A stretch of DNA of 14,733 nucleotides from Candidatus Omnitrophota bacterium (lineage in GTDB: Bacteria > Omnitrophota > Koll11 > Gygaellales > Profunditerraquicolaceae), in the NCBI GenBank assembly GCA_028719045.1, contig JAQULD010000030.1, positions 1 through 14,733 on the forward strand, in the 5' to 3' direction. Below the pieces are notes generated by a model. That model made no database searches and had not been told where the DNA came from. It saw only the letters and a list, made by a program, of their open reading frames with translations. This document shows positions 7,162 to 13,870 of the stretch, piece by piece; positions within the stretch are counted from its first letter, which is position 1; each line of letters begins with the position of its first letter. A program made the position numbers and the translations under genes.

Positions 7162-8142
7162 ATGAATCTATTAGCGGTAAGAATTCTTTTTGACATCGGC
7201 AGTATGATCGTCGGGTATCAGACCATGGACCCCAAGAACGCGGGACTAATGGGCGCGCTGCTTGGCGTCGTGGCAAGTATTGTGATAATATTCCTTGAAA
7301 TCGGGATGCGCCGGGTCTCTATGAGAGGACTTTCCAGCGCGGTATTCGGGCTTATCCTGGGCTTGATCATGGCAAAAATGGTAAGCGACGCTTTCAGCCT
7401 CGCGCCATTGCCGTTCGAGACCTTGTCGGTAATAAAAGTGACTTTGACCCTGGTGTTCTGTTACCTGGGCATGGCTATAGCTTTGCGCGGAAAGGACGAA
7501 TTCAATATCATCATCCCTTATGTCCGGCTTAGGAGGCAGGACCAGACGGAAGAAGTGGTGCTTTTGGACACAAGCGTTATCATAGACGGCAGGATACAGG
7601 ATATTCTGAAAACAAAATTCCTGGAAGGCAAGATCGTCATCCCCAAGTTTGTCTTAAAAGAACTTCAGCAGATCGCCGATTCCACGGACCCGGTAAAACG
7701 CCAGCGCGGAAGGCGGGGCCTGGAGATCCTGCATACCATCCAGAAAGAGATGGGGGCGGGGATTAATTTCCACGAAGAAGAATTTCCCGAAATCCCGGAA
7801 GTGGATTCCAAACTGGTCAAGCTGGCAAAACTCCTGGAATCAAGCATTTTGACCGTGGACTATAACTTAAACCGGGTAGCGACCCTTCAGGGCGTCAAGG
7901 TTTTGAATATTAACGAGCTGGCCAATGCCCTGAAACCTGTGGTTTTCCCGGGAGAGCATATGGAAATAAAACTGCTCAAGGAAGGGAAAGAATATAACCA
8001 GGCGGTAGGTTATCTCGAAGACGGCACTATGGTTGTAGTCGAGGACGGCCGTAAATTTATCGGCCAGCAGCTCAGGGTGGTGGTCACTTCTGTCCTTCAG
8101 ACGCCGGCGGGAAGAATAATTTTTACCAAGATCGAACGTTAA
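7162..8142 (+). CDS. YacL-like membrane protein with PIN and TRAM domains
   Basis: This is a membrane-tethered putative nuclease of the YacL family, whose physiological role is not firmly established. The N-terminal 110 residues hold hydrophobic segments near 30-47, 57-76 and 88-108; a weak one near 5-20 may be a fourth helix. A PIN domain follows (about 130-250) with the acidic residues expected for metal-dependent RNase or DNase chemistry: Asp 136 in [11 protein letters not shown], Glu 167 in LKELQ, Asp 215 and Asp 233 in [13 protein letters not shown] domain (about 265-324), a likely nucleic-acid-binding beta-barrel, ends the protein. The 326 residues are somewhat shorter than B. subtilis YacL (about 366), mainly in the membrane part. 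The stop overlaps the ispD start (TAATG). All these neighbours match the yacL locus of Bacillus. Family assignment is firm; substrate unknown. Confidence 0.93.
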   Translation: MNLLAVRILFDIGSMIVGYQTMDPKNAGLMGALLGVVASIVIIFLEIGMRRVSMRGLSSAVFGLILGLIMAKMVSDAFSLAPLPFETLSVIKVTLTLVFCYLGMAIALRGKDEFNIIIPYVRLRRQDQTEEVVLLDTSVIIDGRIQDILKTKFLEGKIVIPKFVLKELQQIADSTDPVKRQRGRRGLEILHTIQKEMGAGINFHEEEFPEIPEVDSKLVKLAKLLESSILTVDYNLNRVATLQGVKVLNINELANALKPVVFPGEHMEIKLLKEGKEYNQAVGYLEDGTMVVVEDGRKFIGQQLRVVVTSVLQTPAGRIIFTKIER

Positions 8143-8828
8143 TGGATGTTTGCGCGATAGTCCTCGCAGCGGGCAGGGGATTGCGTTTAAAATCAAGGAC
8201 CCCGAAGCCTCTGGTTAAAATAAATTCCCGTCCCCTGGTAATTTATTCCCTGGCTGTCCTTAACAAACACCCGGACATAAAAGATATTATCCTTGTGGTC
8301 AATGATTCAAGCGGATCACAGATCTTAAAGCATATTAAGAGGTACCGGATAGGTAAAATAAGGCGGGTAGTTAAGGGCGGCAGGCGCAGGCAGGATTCCG
8401 TTTTTTGCGGTTTGTCGGCTGTGGCACGGAAAACGGGCATGGTCTTGATCCATGATGCGGCCAGGCCTTTTATCGACAGTAAAACGGTTTCTTCCGTTAT
8501 AAAAGAAGCCAAACTCCGCGGCGCCGCTATCGCGGGAGTGCCGGTCAAGGCGACCATTAAAAGGGTCAAAGGCTTACGGGTAATAGAGACCCCGGATAGA
8601 AAAGACCTCTGGGAAATACAGACTCCGCAGGCCTTTAAAAAAGAGCTGTTACTCAGGGCTTATGATAAATTCGGCGAAAGCGACGCGACTGATGACGCGA
8701 TGCTGGTGGAGAGGGCCGGCGCCAGGGTGAGCGTAGTGCCGGGCTCTTACGATAATATCAAAATTACCACTCCGGAAGACCTGGCGGTCGCTGAAGCGTT
8801 ATTAAAGCTAAGGAATAAAAACCGTTAA
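8142..8828 (+). CDS. ispD: 2-C-methyl-D-erythritol 4-phosphate cytidylyltransferase
   Basis: IspD joins CTP and methylerythritol phosphate to form CDP-methylerythritol in the MEP isoprenoid pathway. The 228 residues are normal. Visible motifs: nucleotide loop VLAAGRGLRL (7-16) with Lys 22, GGRRRQDSV (79-87), HDAARPF (104-110), the methylerythritol-phosphate-binding Thr 138 and Arg 153 in PDRKDLW, TPQAF (161-165), and DNIKIT (204-209) with the conserved Lys. An odd point is PVKATIK at 134-140, where E. coli and most homologues have Asp before the Thr (PVxDT); here it is Ala 137. ATG 8142 overlaps the previous stop by one base, and the first residues ([11 protein letters not shown]) fit the family with no room for a later start. 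ispF follows 12 bases on, as in many bacteria. Confidence 0.95.
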   Translation: MDVCAIVLAAGRGLRLKSRTPKPLVKINSRPLVIYSLAVLNKHPDIKDIILVVNDSSGSQILKHIKRYRIGKIRRVVKGGRRRQDSVFCGLSAVARKTGMVLIHDAARPFIDSKTVSSVIKEAKLRGAAIAGVPVKATIKRVKGLRVIETPDRKDLWEIQTPQAFKKELLLRAYDKFGESDATDDAMLVERAGARVSVVPGSYDNIKITTPEDLAVAEALLKLRNKNR

Positions 8829-8840
8829 AATTTTAAGCTA

Positions 8841-9329
8841 ATGGAATACAAAGTCGGCATAGGTTACGATATCCATCGTTTTGTAAAGGGCAGGAAGTTA
8901 ATGCTGGGGGGAGTGGAAATCCCCCATACCAGCGGATTGCTCGGCCATTCCGACGCGGATGTGCTTCTGCACGCTGTTTGCGACGCCCTCCTTGGCGCTA
9001 TGAACCTTGGCGATATCGGAGAGCATTTCCCGGATAATGACCCGGAATACTTTGGTGTTTCAAGCGTGGAATTGTTAAGGAAAGTAACCGCCCTTGCCGG
9101 AAAGAAAGGTTTTAAGATAAGTAATATAGACGCGACGTTGATCCTCGAAGAGCCGAAACTATCTTTGTATAAAACAAAGATGCAGAAAAAGATCTGCGCG
9201 GTAGCCGGGCTTAAGGAGGGTTCTGTAAGCGTGAAAGCCAAGACCAATGAAGGGTTGGGCCCTGTAGGTGAAAAACGGGCAGCCGCTTGTTACGCCGTAG
9301 CCGCGGTAATAAAAAGGGGGAAGAAATGA
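8841..9329 (+). CDS. ispF: 2-C-methyl-D-erythritol 2,4-cyclodiphosphate synthase
   Basis: IspF cyclises CDP-methylerythritol 2-phosphate to the cyclodiphosphate with release of CMP, two steps after IspD. The 162 residues match the trimeric family. The zinc ligands are visible as Asp 10 and His 12 in GYDIHRF and His 44 in DVLLHAVCD. The substrate loop GHSDAD (35-40), DIGEHFPD (58-65) and the nucleotide-binding KAKTNEGLG (132-140) are intact. The C-terminal region reads [12 protein letters not shown] where many homologues have FxGRGEGIA-type residues, a small variation. The intermediate kinase ispE is not in the window. The TGA stop overlaps the next ATG (ATGA), so translation probably continues into the serine acetyltransferase. 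Confidence 0.96.
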   Translation: MEYKVGIGYDIHRFVKGRKLMLGGVEIPHTSGLLGHSDADVLLHAVCDALLGAMNLGDIGEHFPDNDPEYFGVSSVELLRKVTALAGKKGFKISNIDATLILEEPKLSLYKTKMQKKICAVAGLKEGSVSVKAKTNEGLGPVGEKRAAACYAVAAVIKRGKK

Positions 9330-10015
9330 TCCTGTTTGTGAAGATATTGATCGTTCTTTTTATTTTGGCAGCCTTGAAGGTGATTGTTCTTTCCATTTTA
9401 TTCCGCGAAGAAATACTCGCCGCTAAGAATAGGGACCCGGCCGCTAAAAGTTCGCTGGAGATACTGCTGCTTTACCAGGGCCTGCACGCGTTGATAAACC
9501 ACCGCGTGGCGCACGCCTTTTATAACGCGAAGCTGTTCTTTATCGCGCGCCTGATCAGCCAGTTTTCCAGGCATTTCACGGGCATCGAGATACATCCGGG
9601 AGCTAAGATCGGCAGGAGGTTCTTTATCGACCACGGCTTTGGAGTGGTCATCGGAGAAACAGCCATTGTAGGTAATGATGTGCTTTTGTACCAGGGAGTG
9701 ACTTTAGGAGGGACGGGGCTGGAAAAGGGGAAGCGCCATCCTACCATAGGCAATAACGTGGTAATCGGAGCGGGGGCGAAAGTGCTGGGCAATATTATCG
9801 TCGGAGATAATTCTTACATCGGGGCGAACGCGGTGGTGATAAAAGACGTCCCGGCTAATTCCACGGTGGTAGGGGTCCCGGGCAGGATCACGAAGCAGGA
9901 AGGCAAAAAAATAGAAGTAAGCCTTGACCATATACACATCCTTGACCCGATCGTCCAGAATATGGAAGAGCTTGAGAAGAGAATAGAAAGACTGGAAAAA
10001 AACAGCGGCAAATGA
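9326..10015 (+). CDS. cysE: Serine O-acetyltransferase, EpsC-type, with N-terminal membrane segment
   Basis: This enzyme acetylates L-serine with acetyl-CoA to give O-acetylserine, the cysteine precursor. The start chosen is ATG 9326, overlapping the ispF stop (ATGA) with AGGGGG 5 bases upstream; the frame is open further back but only inside ispF. The 229 residues comprise a strongly hydrophobic segment (1-26), a short helical N-terminal domain (about 35-85) with [20 protein letters not shown] readable, and a left-handed beta-helix of hexapeptide repeats (about 87-185). The beta-helix carries the catalytic Asp 102-His 103 in IDHGFG, IGETA, and the acetyl-CoA loop GVTLGGTG with [10 protein letters not shown] charged, probably coiled-coil tail ends it. 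B. subtilis EpsC lacks the first ~25 hydrophobic residues, so this protein is probably membrane-tethered. cysS directly downstream links cysteine synthesis with its charging. Confidence 0.93.
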   Translation: MILFVKILIVLFILAALKVIVLSILFREEILAAKNRDPAAKSSLEILLLYQGLHALINHRVAHAFYNAKLFFIARLISQFSRHFTGIEIHPGAKIGRRFFIDHGFGVVIGETAIVGNDVLLYQGVTLGGTGLEKGKRHPTIGNNVVIGAGAKVLGNIIVGDNSYIGANAVVIKDVPANSTVVGVPGRITKQEGKKIEVSLDHIHILDPIVQNMEELEKRIERLEKNSGK

Positions 10016-10028
10016 CAAGACTCAAATA

Positions 10029-11420
10029 ATGGCCATCCAAATTTACAATTCCCTCAGCAGGAAAAAAGAAGAATTCGCGCCTTTGAACCCGCCGGACCTC
10101 AATATCTATACCTGTGGCGTTACAGTTTACGACGACTGCCATATAGGCCACGCGCGCAGCCTTTATACTTTTGATGTGATAAGGAGATACCTGCGATACA
10201 GGGGCTTTAAGGTTAATTTCGTGCGCAATATTACGGACATCGACGATAAGATCATAAACCGCGCTAACGAACTTAAAACGAACTGGCAGGAGCTTGTAAA
10301 AAAATACATTGAAAGCTACTACCAGGACTTAAAAACGCTGGGCATAGAAAAAGCCGATTTTGAGCCCCGCGCCACGGAAAATATCGCCGATATGATCAGG
10401 TATATAAAAGGCTTGATCGATAAAGGCTATGCCTATGTCACGGAAAGCGGGGTGTATTTCAATGTCCGTAAATTCTCCGGGTACGGTAAATTATCGGGCC
10501 AGAGCGTAGACGAGATGCTGACGGGGGTAAGAAAAGGGTCCGACGAGGCCAAAGAAGACCCTCTCGATTTTGCCCTTTGGAAAAGTTCCAAAGAAGGAGA
10601 GCCTTTCTGGGAAAGCCCCTGGGGCAACGGCAGGCCGGGATGGCATATTGAGTGTTCCGTAATGAGCCAGAAGTATTTAAAGACCGACACGCTTGATATC
10701 CACGCCGGGGGCAGGGACCTGATTTTCCCTCATCATGAAAATGAGCTTACCCAGGCGCAGGCGTTGACCGGAAAGCCTTTCGCTAAATACTGGATCCACC
10801 ACGGGCTTCTGACCATCAATTCCCAGAAAATGTCCAAGTCCCTGGGTAATTTCGTGACGATCAAAGATTTTACGGCCAAATACAATAACGCGGATTTATT
10901 GAAATTATTCTTTTTGTCCGCGCATTATTCGCACCCCGTGGATTATACGGATGAGAAGATAGGGGAAGCTAAACAAGCCCTGGAAAGGATAATGATCCTT
11001 TTAGACAAGATGGAGAAAATGTCCTTTCCCCCTAAACTTAAGAATCCGCCGTTCCCGGAATTGGAAGAGATAAAAAGCAAGTTCATAAAGGCGATGGACG
11101 ACGATTTTAACACTCCGCAGGCGCTGGCTTCGGTTTTTGAGCTGGTGAACTTAGCCAATAAGAATATTGACGACCTTGATTTTTCTTCCGGAGCTTATAA
11201 GCTGTTTTTCGAACTGGCCGGTATTTTCGGATTGGAATTCAAGAAGGCCGCTGCGGGACAGTCCCTGGATTCGGAGATCGAGGCTTTGATCGATAAACGC
11301 GATGGAGCCAGAAAAAGAAAAGATTTCGCCGAATCCGACAGGCTGAGAAAAGAGCTTGAGGCCAGGGGCATAATACTTGAAGATACCAAAGACGGTACTG
11401 CCTGGAGAAGGAAACTGTAA
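10029..11420 (+). CDS. cysS: Cysteine--tRNA ligase
   Basis: This class I synthetase charges tRNA-Cys. The 463 residues match the bacterial monomeric enzyme. The catalytic zinc ligands are recognisable as Cys 29 (YTCGVTVYD), Cys 209 (HIECS), His 235 and Glu 239 (FPHHENE). The HIGH signature is at 38-41 and KMSKS at 267-271. A DALR-type helical domain follows (about 345-405, AMDDDFNTPQA), and the C-terminal end (about 415-463) holds a basic helix, RDGARKRKDFAESDRLRKEL in part, and a short anticodon-binding tail. The gene starts 13 bases after cysE without a clear Shine-Dalgarno. The cysE-cysS order is shared with Bacillus, where a T-box controls that operon; no T-box leader could fit in the gap here. 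Confidence 0.97.
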   Translation: MAIQIYNSLSRKKEEFAPLNPPDLNIYTCGVTVYDDCHIGHARSLYTFDVIRRYLRYRGFKVNFVRNITDIDDKIINRANELKTNWQELVKKYIESYYQDLKTLGIEKADFEPRATENIADMIRYIKGLIDKGYAYVTESGVYFNVRKFSGYGKLSGQSVDEMLTGVRKGSDEAKEDPLDFALWKSSKEGEPFWESPWGNGRPGWHIECSVMSQKYLKTDTLDIHAGGRDLIFPHHENELTQAQALTGKPFAKYWIHHGLLTINSQKMSKSLGNFVTIKDFTAKYNNADLLKLFFLSAHYSHPVDYTDEKIGEAKQALERIMILLDKMEKMSFPPKLKNPPFPELEEIKSKFIKAMDDDFNTPQALASVFELVNLANKNIDDLDFSSGAYKLFFELAGIFGLEFKKAAAGQSLDSEIEALIDKRDGARKRKDFAESDRLRKELEARGIILEDTKDGTAWRRKL

Positions 11421-11422
11421 TC

Positions 11423-12037
11423 ATGAGGACAAAATTTATCACATTCGAAGGCTCTGAAGGCTGCGGCAAGAGCACGCAGTCGCGGCTCCTTTATGAGTAT
11501 TTGAAGCAAAAAGGTTTTAAAGTCTTGTATTTGCGCGAGCCGGGAGGGACTAAGATAAGCGAGAAGATAAGGCAGCTCCTTCTGGACGCGAAAAACGAAT
11601 CGATGTCCAGGGAGTGTGAGCTGCTTCTCTATATGGCAAGCCGCGCGCAGCTCGTGCATGAAATAATAAAACCGGCGTTAAAAGAAGGCAAGATCGTCAT
11701 CTGCGACAGGTTCCTCGATTCCACCCTGGCGTATCAGGGATTTGGCTTGGGAATGGATTTGGACCTGATAAAATATATCGGAGAATTCGCCACTCTCGGC
11801 GTAAAACCGGATTTGACCATACTTATGGACTTGCCGGTGGAAGACGGCCTTAAATACCGCCACCTTATAGAAGACCGCATTGAAAAAAGGTCCTTAAATT
11901 ACCATACGCGCGTAAGAAAAGGTTACCTTGCCTTGGCGCGCCTTTATCCTAAAAGGGTAAAGATAGTCAAGGTGGATGAAGATAAATCCGTGACACAGGG
12001 CAATGTCAGGAAATTTGTATTACAGATCATAAAGTAA
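11423..12037 (+). CDS. tmk: Thymidylate kinase
   Basis: Tmk phosphorylates dTMP to dTDP for DNA synthesis. The 204 residues are typical. Motifs: P-loop FEGSEGCGKST (8-18), the dTMP-binding REPGGT (38-43), the DR motif in CDRFLDSTLAYQG (94-106), and the LID segment EDRIEKRSLNYHTRVRKGY (150-168). The P-loop lacks the arginine seen in some type I enzymes (SEGCGKS rather than xDRxGKT), and basic residues sit in the LID, as in type II bacterial enzymes. The gene begins 2 bases after cysS; AAGGA at 11408-11412 within the cysS end may serve as the ribosome site, with 10 bases to ATG. holB follows, and in Bacillus tmk and holB also share an operon. Confidence 0.96.
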   Translation: MRTKFITFEGSEGCGKSTQSRLLYEYLKQKGFKVLYLREPGGTKISEKIRQLLLDAKNESMSRECELLLYMASRAQLVHEIIKPALKEGKIVICDRFLDSTLAYQGFGLGMDLDLIKYIGEFATLGVKPDLTILMDLPVEDGLKYRHLIEDRIEKRSLNYHTRVRKGYLALARLYPKRVKIVKVDEDKSVTQGNVRKFVLQIIK

Positions 12038-12056
12038 TTAAACTTTAAAATAATAT

Positions 12057-13064
12057 ATGTCTTTCGAGGATATCAAAGGCCAGGATAAAGCTTTGCGCAG
12101 GATCAGGAATTACATGGCTTCCGGACACCTCGCCGGCGCGTATCTTTTTTGCGGCCCGGAAGGAGTGGGCAAGAGCCTGGCGGCAAAGACTTTCGCTAAG
12201 GCGCTGAACTGCCTTAACGGGGAATTTGATTCCTGCGACAGCTGCGCGTCCTGCTCTAAAATCGACAAGAACCAGCATCCCGACGTGCACATTATCAACA
12301 GCGGCGAGCCGGTCCTGGGCGCACTCGAAGTAAAAAGCGATAAAACCGACAGCGGCAGTTCAGAAATAAAGATAGAAGAGGTACGCGGCCTGCAAAGCGA
12401 GATCAATTTAAGGCCTTATGAAGGCAGGAAGAAAGTTTTCATTATCCAGGATGCGCATAACCTGAATGCCGACGCCTCTAACGCATTTTTAAAAACACTG
12501 GAAGAGCCGCCAAAAGACAGCGTGATCATTCTGGTAAGCCAAAAACCGTCGCTTATCTTTAAGACCATAATTTCCCGCTGCCAGGTGGTGAAATTCGCTT
12601 ATCTTAAAAGAAAAGAACTTCAGGATATTCTTAGCAGGGAATTAAAGCTTGACGATAACAGCGTGCATTTTTTAGCGTACTTTTCGGAAGGCAGTTTAGG
12701 CCACGCCTTAAGTTTGAATAAGAGGGCAATAATGCTGGAGAAGAACAGGATAATCGATAGTTTTCTTTCTTCCGCGGGAACTAGCCTCGAAGGAACGGCG
12801 AAACAAAAAAGGGAGCTCGTGCGTGATAATCTCAATATACTGGCAAGCTGGTTCAGGGATATTTATTTGATAAAAGCCGGGATACAGGATTCCGAGGTCA
12901 TTAATATCGACCGCAGGCAGGAACTAAGGGATTCCGTGGACCGCTACTCTTTTCCAGAGCTTGACCGGATATTGAATTCTATTTCCGCTTCTTTGTCTTA
13001 TCTGGATAAAAATGTGAACGTAAAACTCATTTTATCCAATTTAAGGCAGGCGCTGGGGAATTAG
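12057..13064 (+). CDS. holB: DNA polymerase III subunit delta'
   Basis: Delta' is a fixed part of the clamp loader that places the sliding clamp on DNA. In 335 residues: an AAA+ module with Walker A GPEGVGKS (33-40); a zinc module with Cys 52, 60, 63 and 66; the degenerate Walker B region IIQDAHN (129-135) followed by NAFLKTLEEPP (142-152); the SRC motif (173-175); and a C-terminal helical collar domain from about 215. A hydrophilic Ser/Asp/Lys-rich insertion at about 82-104 separates HPDVHII from IKIEEVRGLQSEI; in homologues known to me this link is shorter. DnaX (tau/gamma) is excluded because the protein is short and lacks domains IV-V, and the next gene is ricT as in Bacillus. The start at ATG 12057 has an AT-rich leader with no Shine-Dalgarno. 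Confidence 0.93.
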   Translation: MSFEDIKGQDKALRRIRNYMASGHLAGAYLFCGPEGVGKSLAAKTFAKALNCLNGEFDSCDSCASCSKIDKNQHPDVHIINSGEPVLGALEVKSDKTDSGSSEIKIEEVRGLQSEINLRPYEGRKKVFIIQDAHNLNADASNAFLKTLEEPPKDSVIILVSQKPSLIFKTIISRCQVVKFAYLKRKELQDILSRELKLDDNSVHFLAYFSEGSLGHALSLNKRAIMLEKNRIIDSFLSSAGTSLEGTAKQKRELVRDNLNILASWFRDIYLIKAGIQDSEVINIDRRQELRDSVDRYSFPELDRILNSISASLSYLDKNVNVKLILSNLRQALGN

Positions 13065-13078
13065 ATAAGGAAGGTAAC

Positions 13079-13082
13079 GGAG
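13079..13082 (+). promoter_or_regulatory. Shine-Dalgarno of ricT
   Basis: GGAG lies 6 bases before ATG 13089. A second purine-rich run, AAGGAAGG at 13068-13074, is too far upstream to serve this start. Confidence 0.65.
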
Positions 13083-13088
13083 ACCATT

Positions 13089-13868
13089 ATGGAAAAATTT
13101 ATACAGGTTAGATTAAGGGATTCAGGGCAGAACTGCACCTATAACGCCATGGATTTTGAAGTTAAAGAAGGCGACTATGTGATCGTCGAACACGACCGGG
13201 GACTCGATTACGGCCAGGTGGTTTCATTGAAGGCTGAGCCTGACACCAAGGCAAAACAGCCTCCAAAAAAGATAGTGCGTATCGTAAAAGAGAGCGATTT
13301 AAAGCAGATAGAAGATAACAGGTTAAAATCCAGGGAAGCGTTTTGCTCCTGCCAGAAAAAGATCGAAGAGCATAAAATCGATATGAAGCTGGTGCACGCG
13401 GAATATTCTTTTGACCGTACAAAAATAGTGTTTTATTTTACGGCGGAAGGAAGGGTGGATTTCCGGGACCTGGTAAAAGACCTGGCAAAGATCTTTAAGG
13501 CGCGGATAGAACTAAGGCAGATAGGCGTGCGCGACGAGGCAAAGCTTTTCGGCGGCTTCGGCCCCTGCGGCAGGGAGCTCTGCTGCGCCAGGTTCTTAAG
13601 GGATTTTGAGCCGGTGACCATAAAAATGGCGAAAGAAGAAGGCTTGCCGTTAAATCCTCCGAAAATATCAGGTATATGCGGCAGGCTTATGTGCTGCCTT
13701 TATTTTGAATACGAGACTTACAAAACGATGTCGAAAGGCCTTCCGCGCGAAGGCGAACGCGTGCATGTGCCCGCTGGAAAAGGCAAGGTCATAAGCGTAA
13801 ACGTCTTTAAGCGCACGGCTACGGTAGAACTCGAAGACGGATCGTTTGTGGAAGTGAATTATAAATAG
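13089..13868 (+). CDS. ricT: PSP1-domain protein RicT (YaaT family)
   Basis: In B. subtilis RicT (YaaT) joins RicA and RicF in a [4Fe-4S]-carrying complex that steers RNase Y mRNA processing and affects sporulation, biofilm and competence. The 259 residues match the family. The N-terminal PSP1 core (about 1-130) includes EGDYVIVEHDRGLDYGQV (27-44). The two family cysteine clusters follow: GPCGRELCC (158-166) and GICGRLMCC (195-203), giving Cys 160, 165, 166, 197, 202 and 203 as candidate cluster ligands. An additional CSC (86-88) precedes them. A small KOW-like beta end (about 220-257, EGERVHVPAGKGKV) closes the protein. RicA and RicF homologues are not in the window, so the Ric complex is not shown. 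It stands between holB and metG, as in Bacillus but without the intervening genes. Confidence 0.93.
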   Translation: MEKFIQVRLRDSGQNCTYNAMDFEVKEGDYVIVEHDRGLDYGQVVSLKAEPDTKAKQPPKKIVRIVKESDLKQIEDNRLKSREAFCSCQKKIEEHKIDMKLVHAEYSFDRTKIVFYFTAEGRVDFRDLVKDLAKIFKARIELRQIGVRDEAKLFGGFGPCGRELCCARFLRDFEPVTIKMAKEEGLPLNPPKISGICGRLMCCLYFEYETYKTMSKGLPREGERVHVPAGKGKVISVNVFKRTATVELEDGSFVEVNYK

Positions 13869-13870
13869 AT

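Noticed and set aside
9287..9325. Upstream start for the serine acetyltransferase inside ispF
   Set aside because: It would add 13 charged residues overlapping ispF by over 40 bases; ATG 9326 has an AGGGGG site at good spacing and a standard ATGA overlap.
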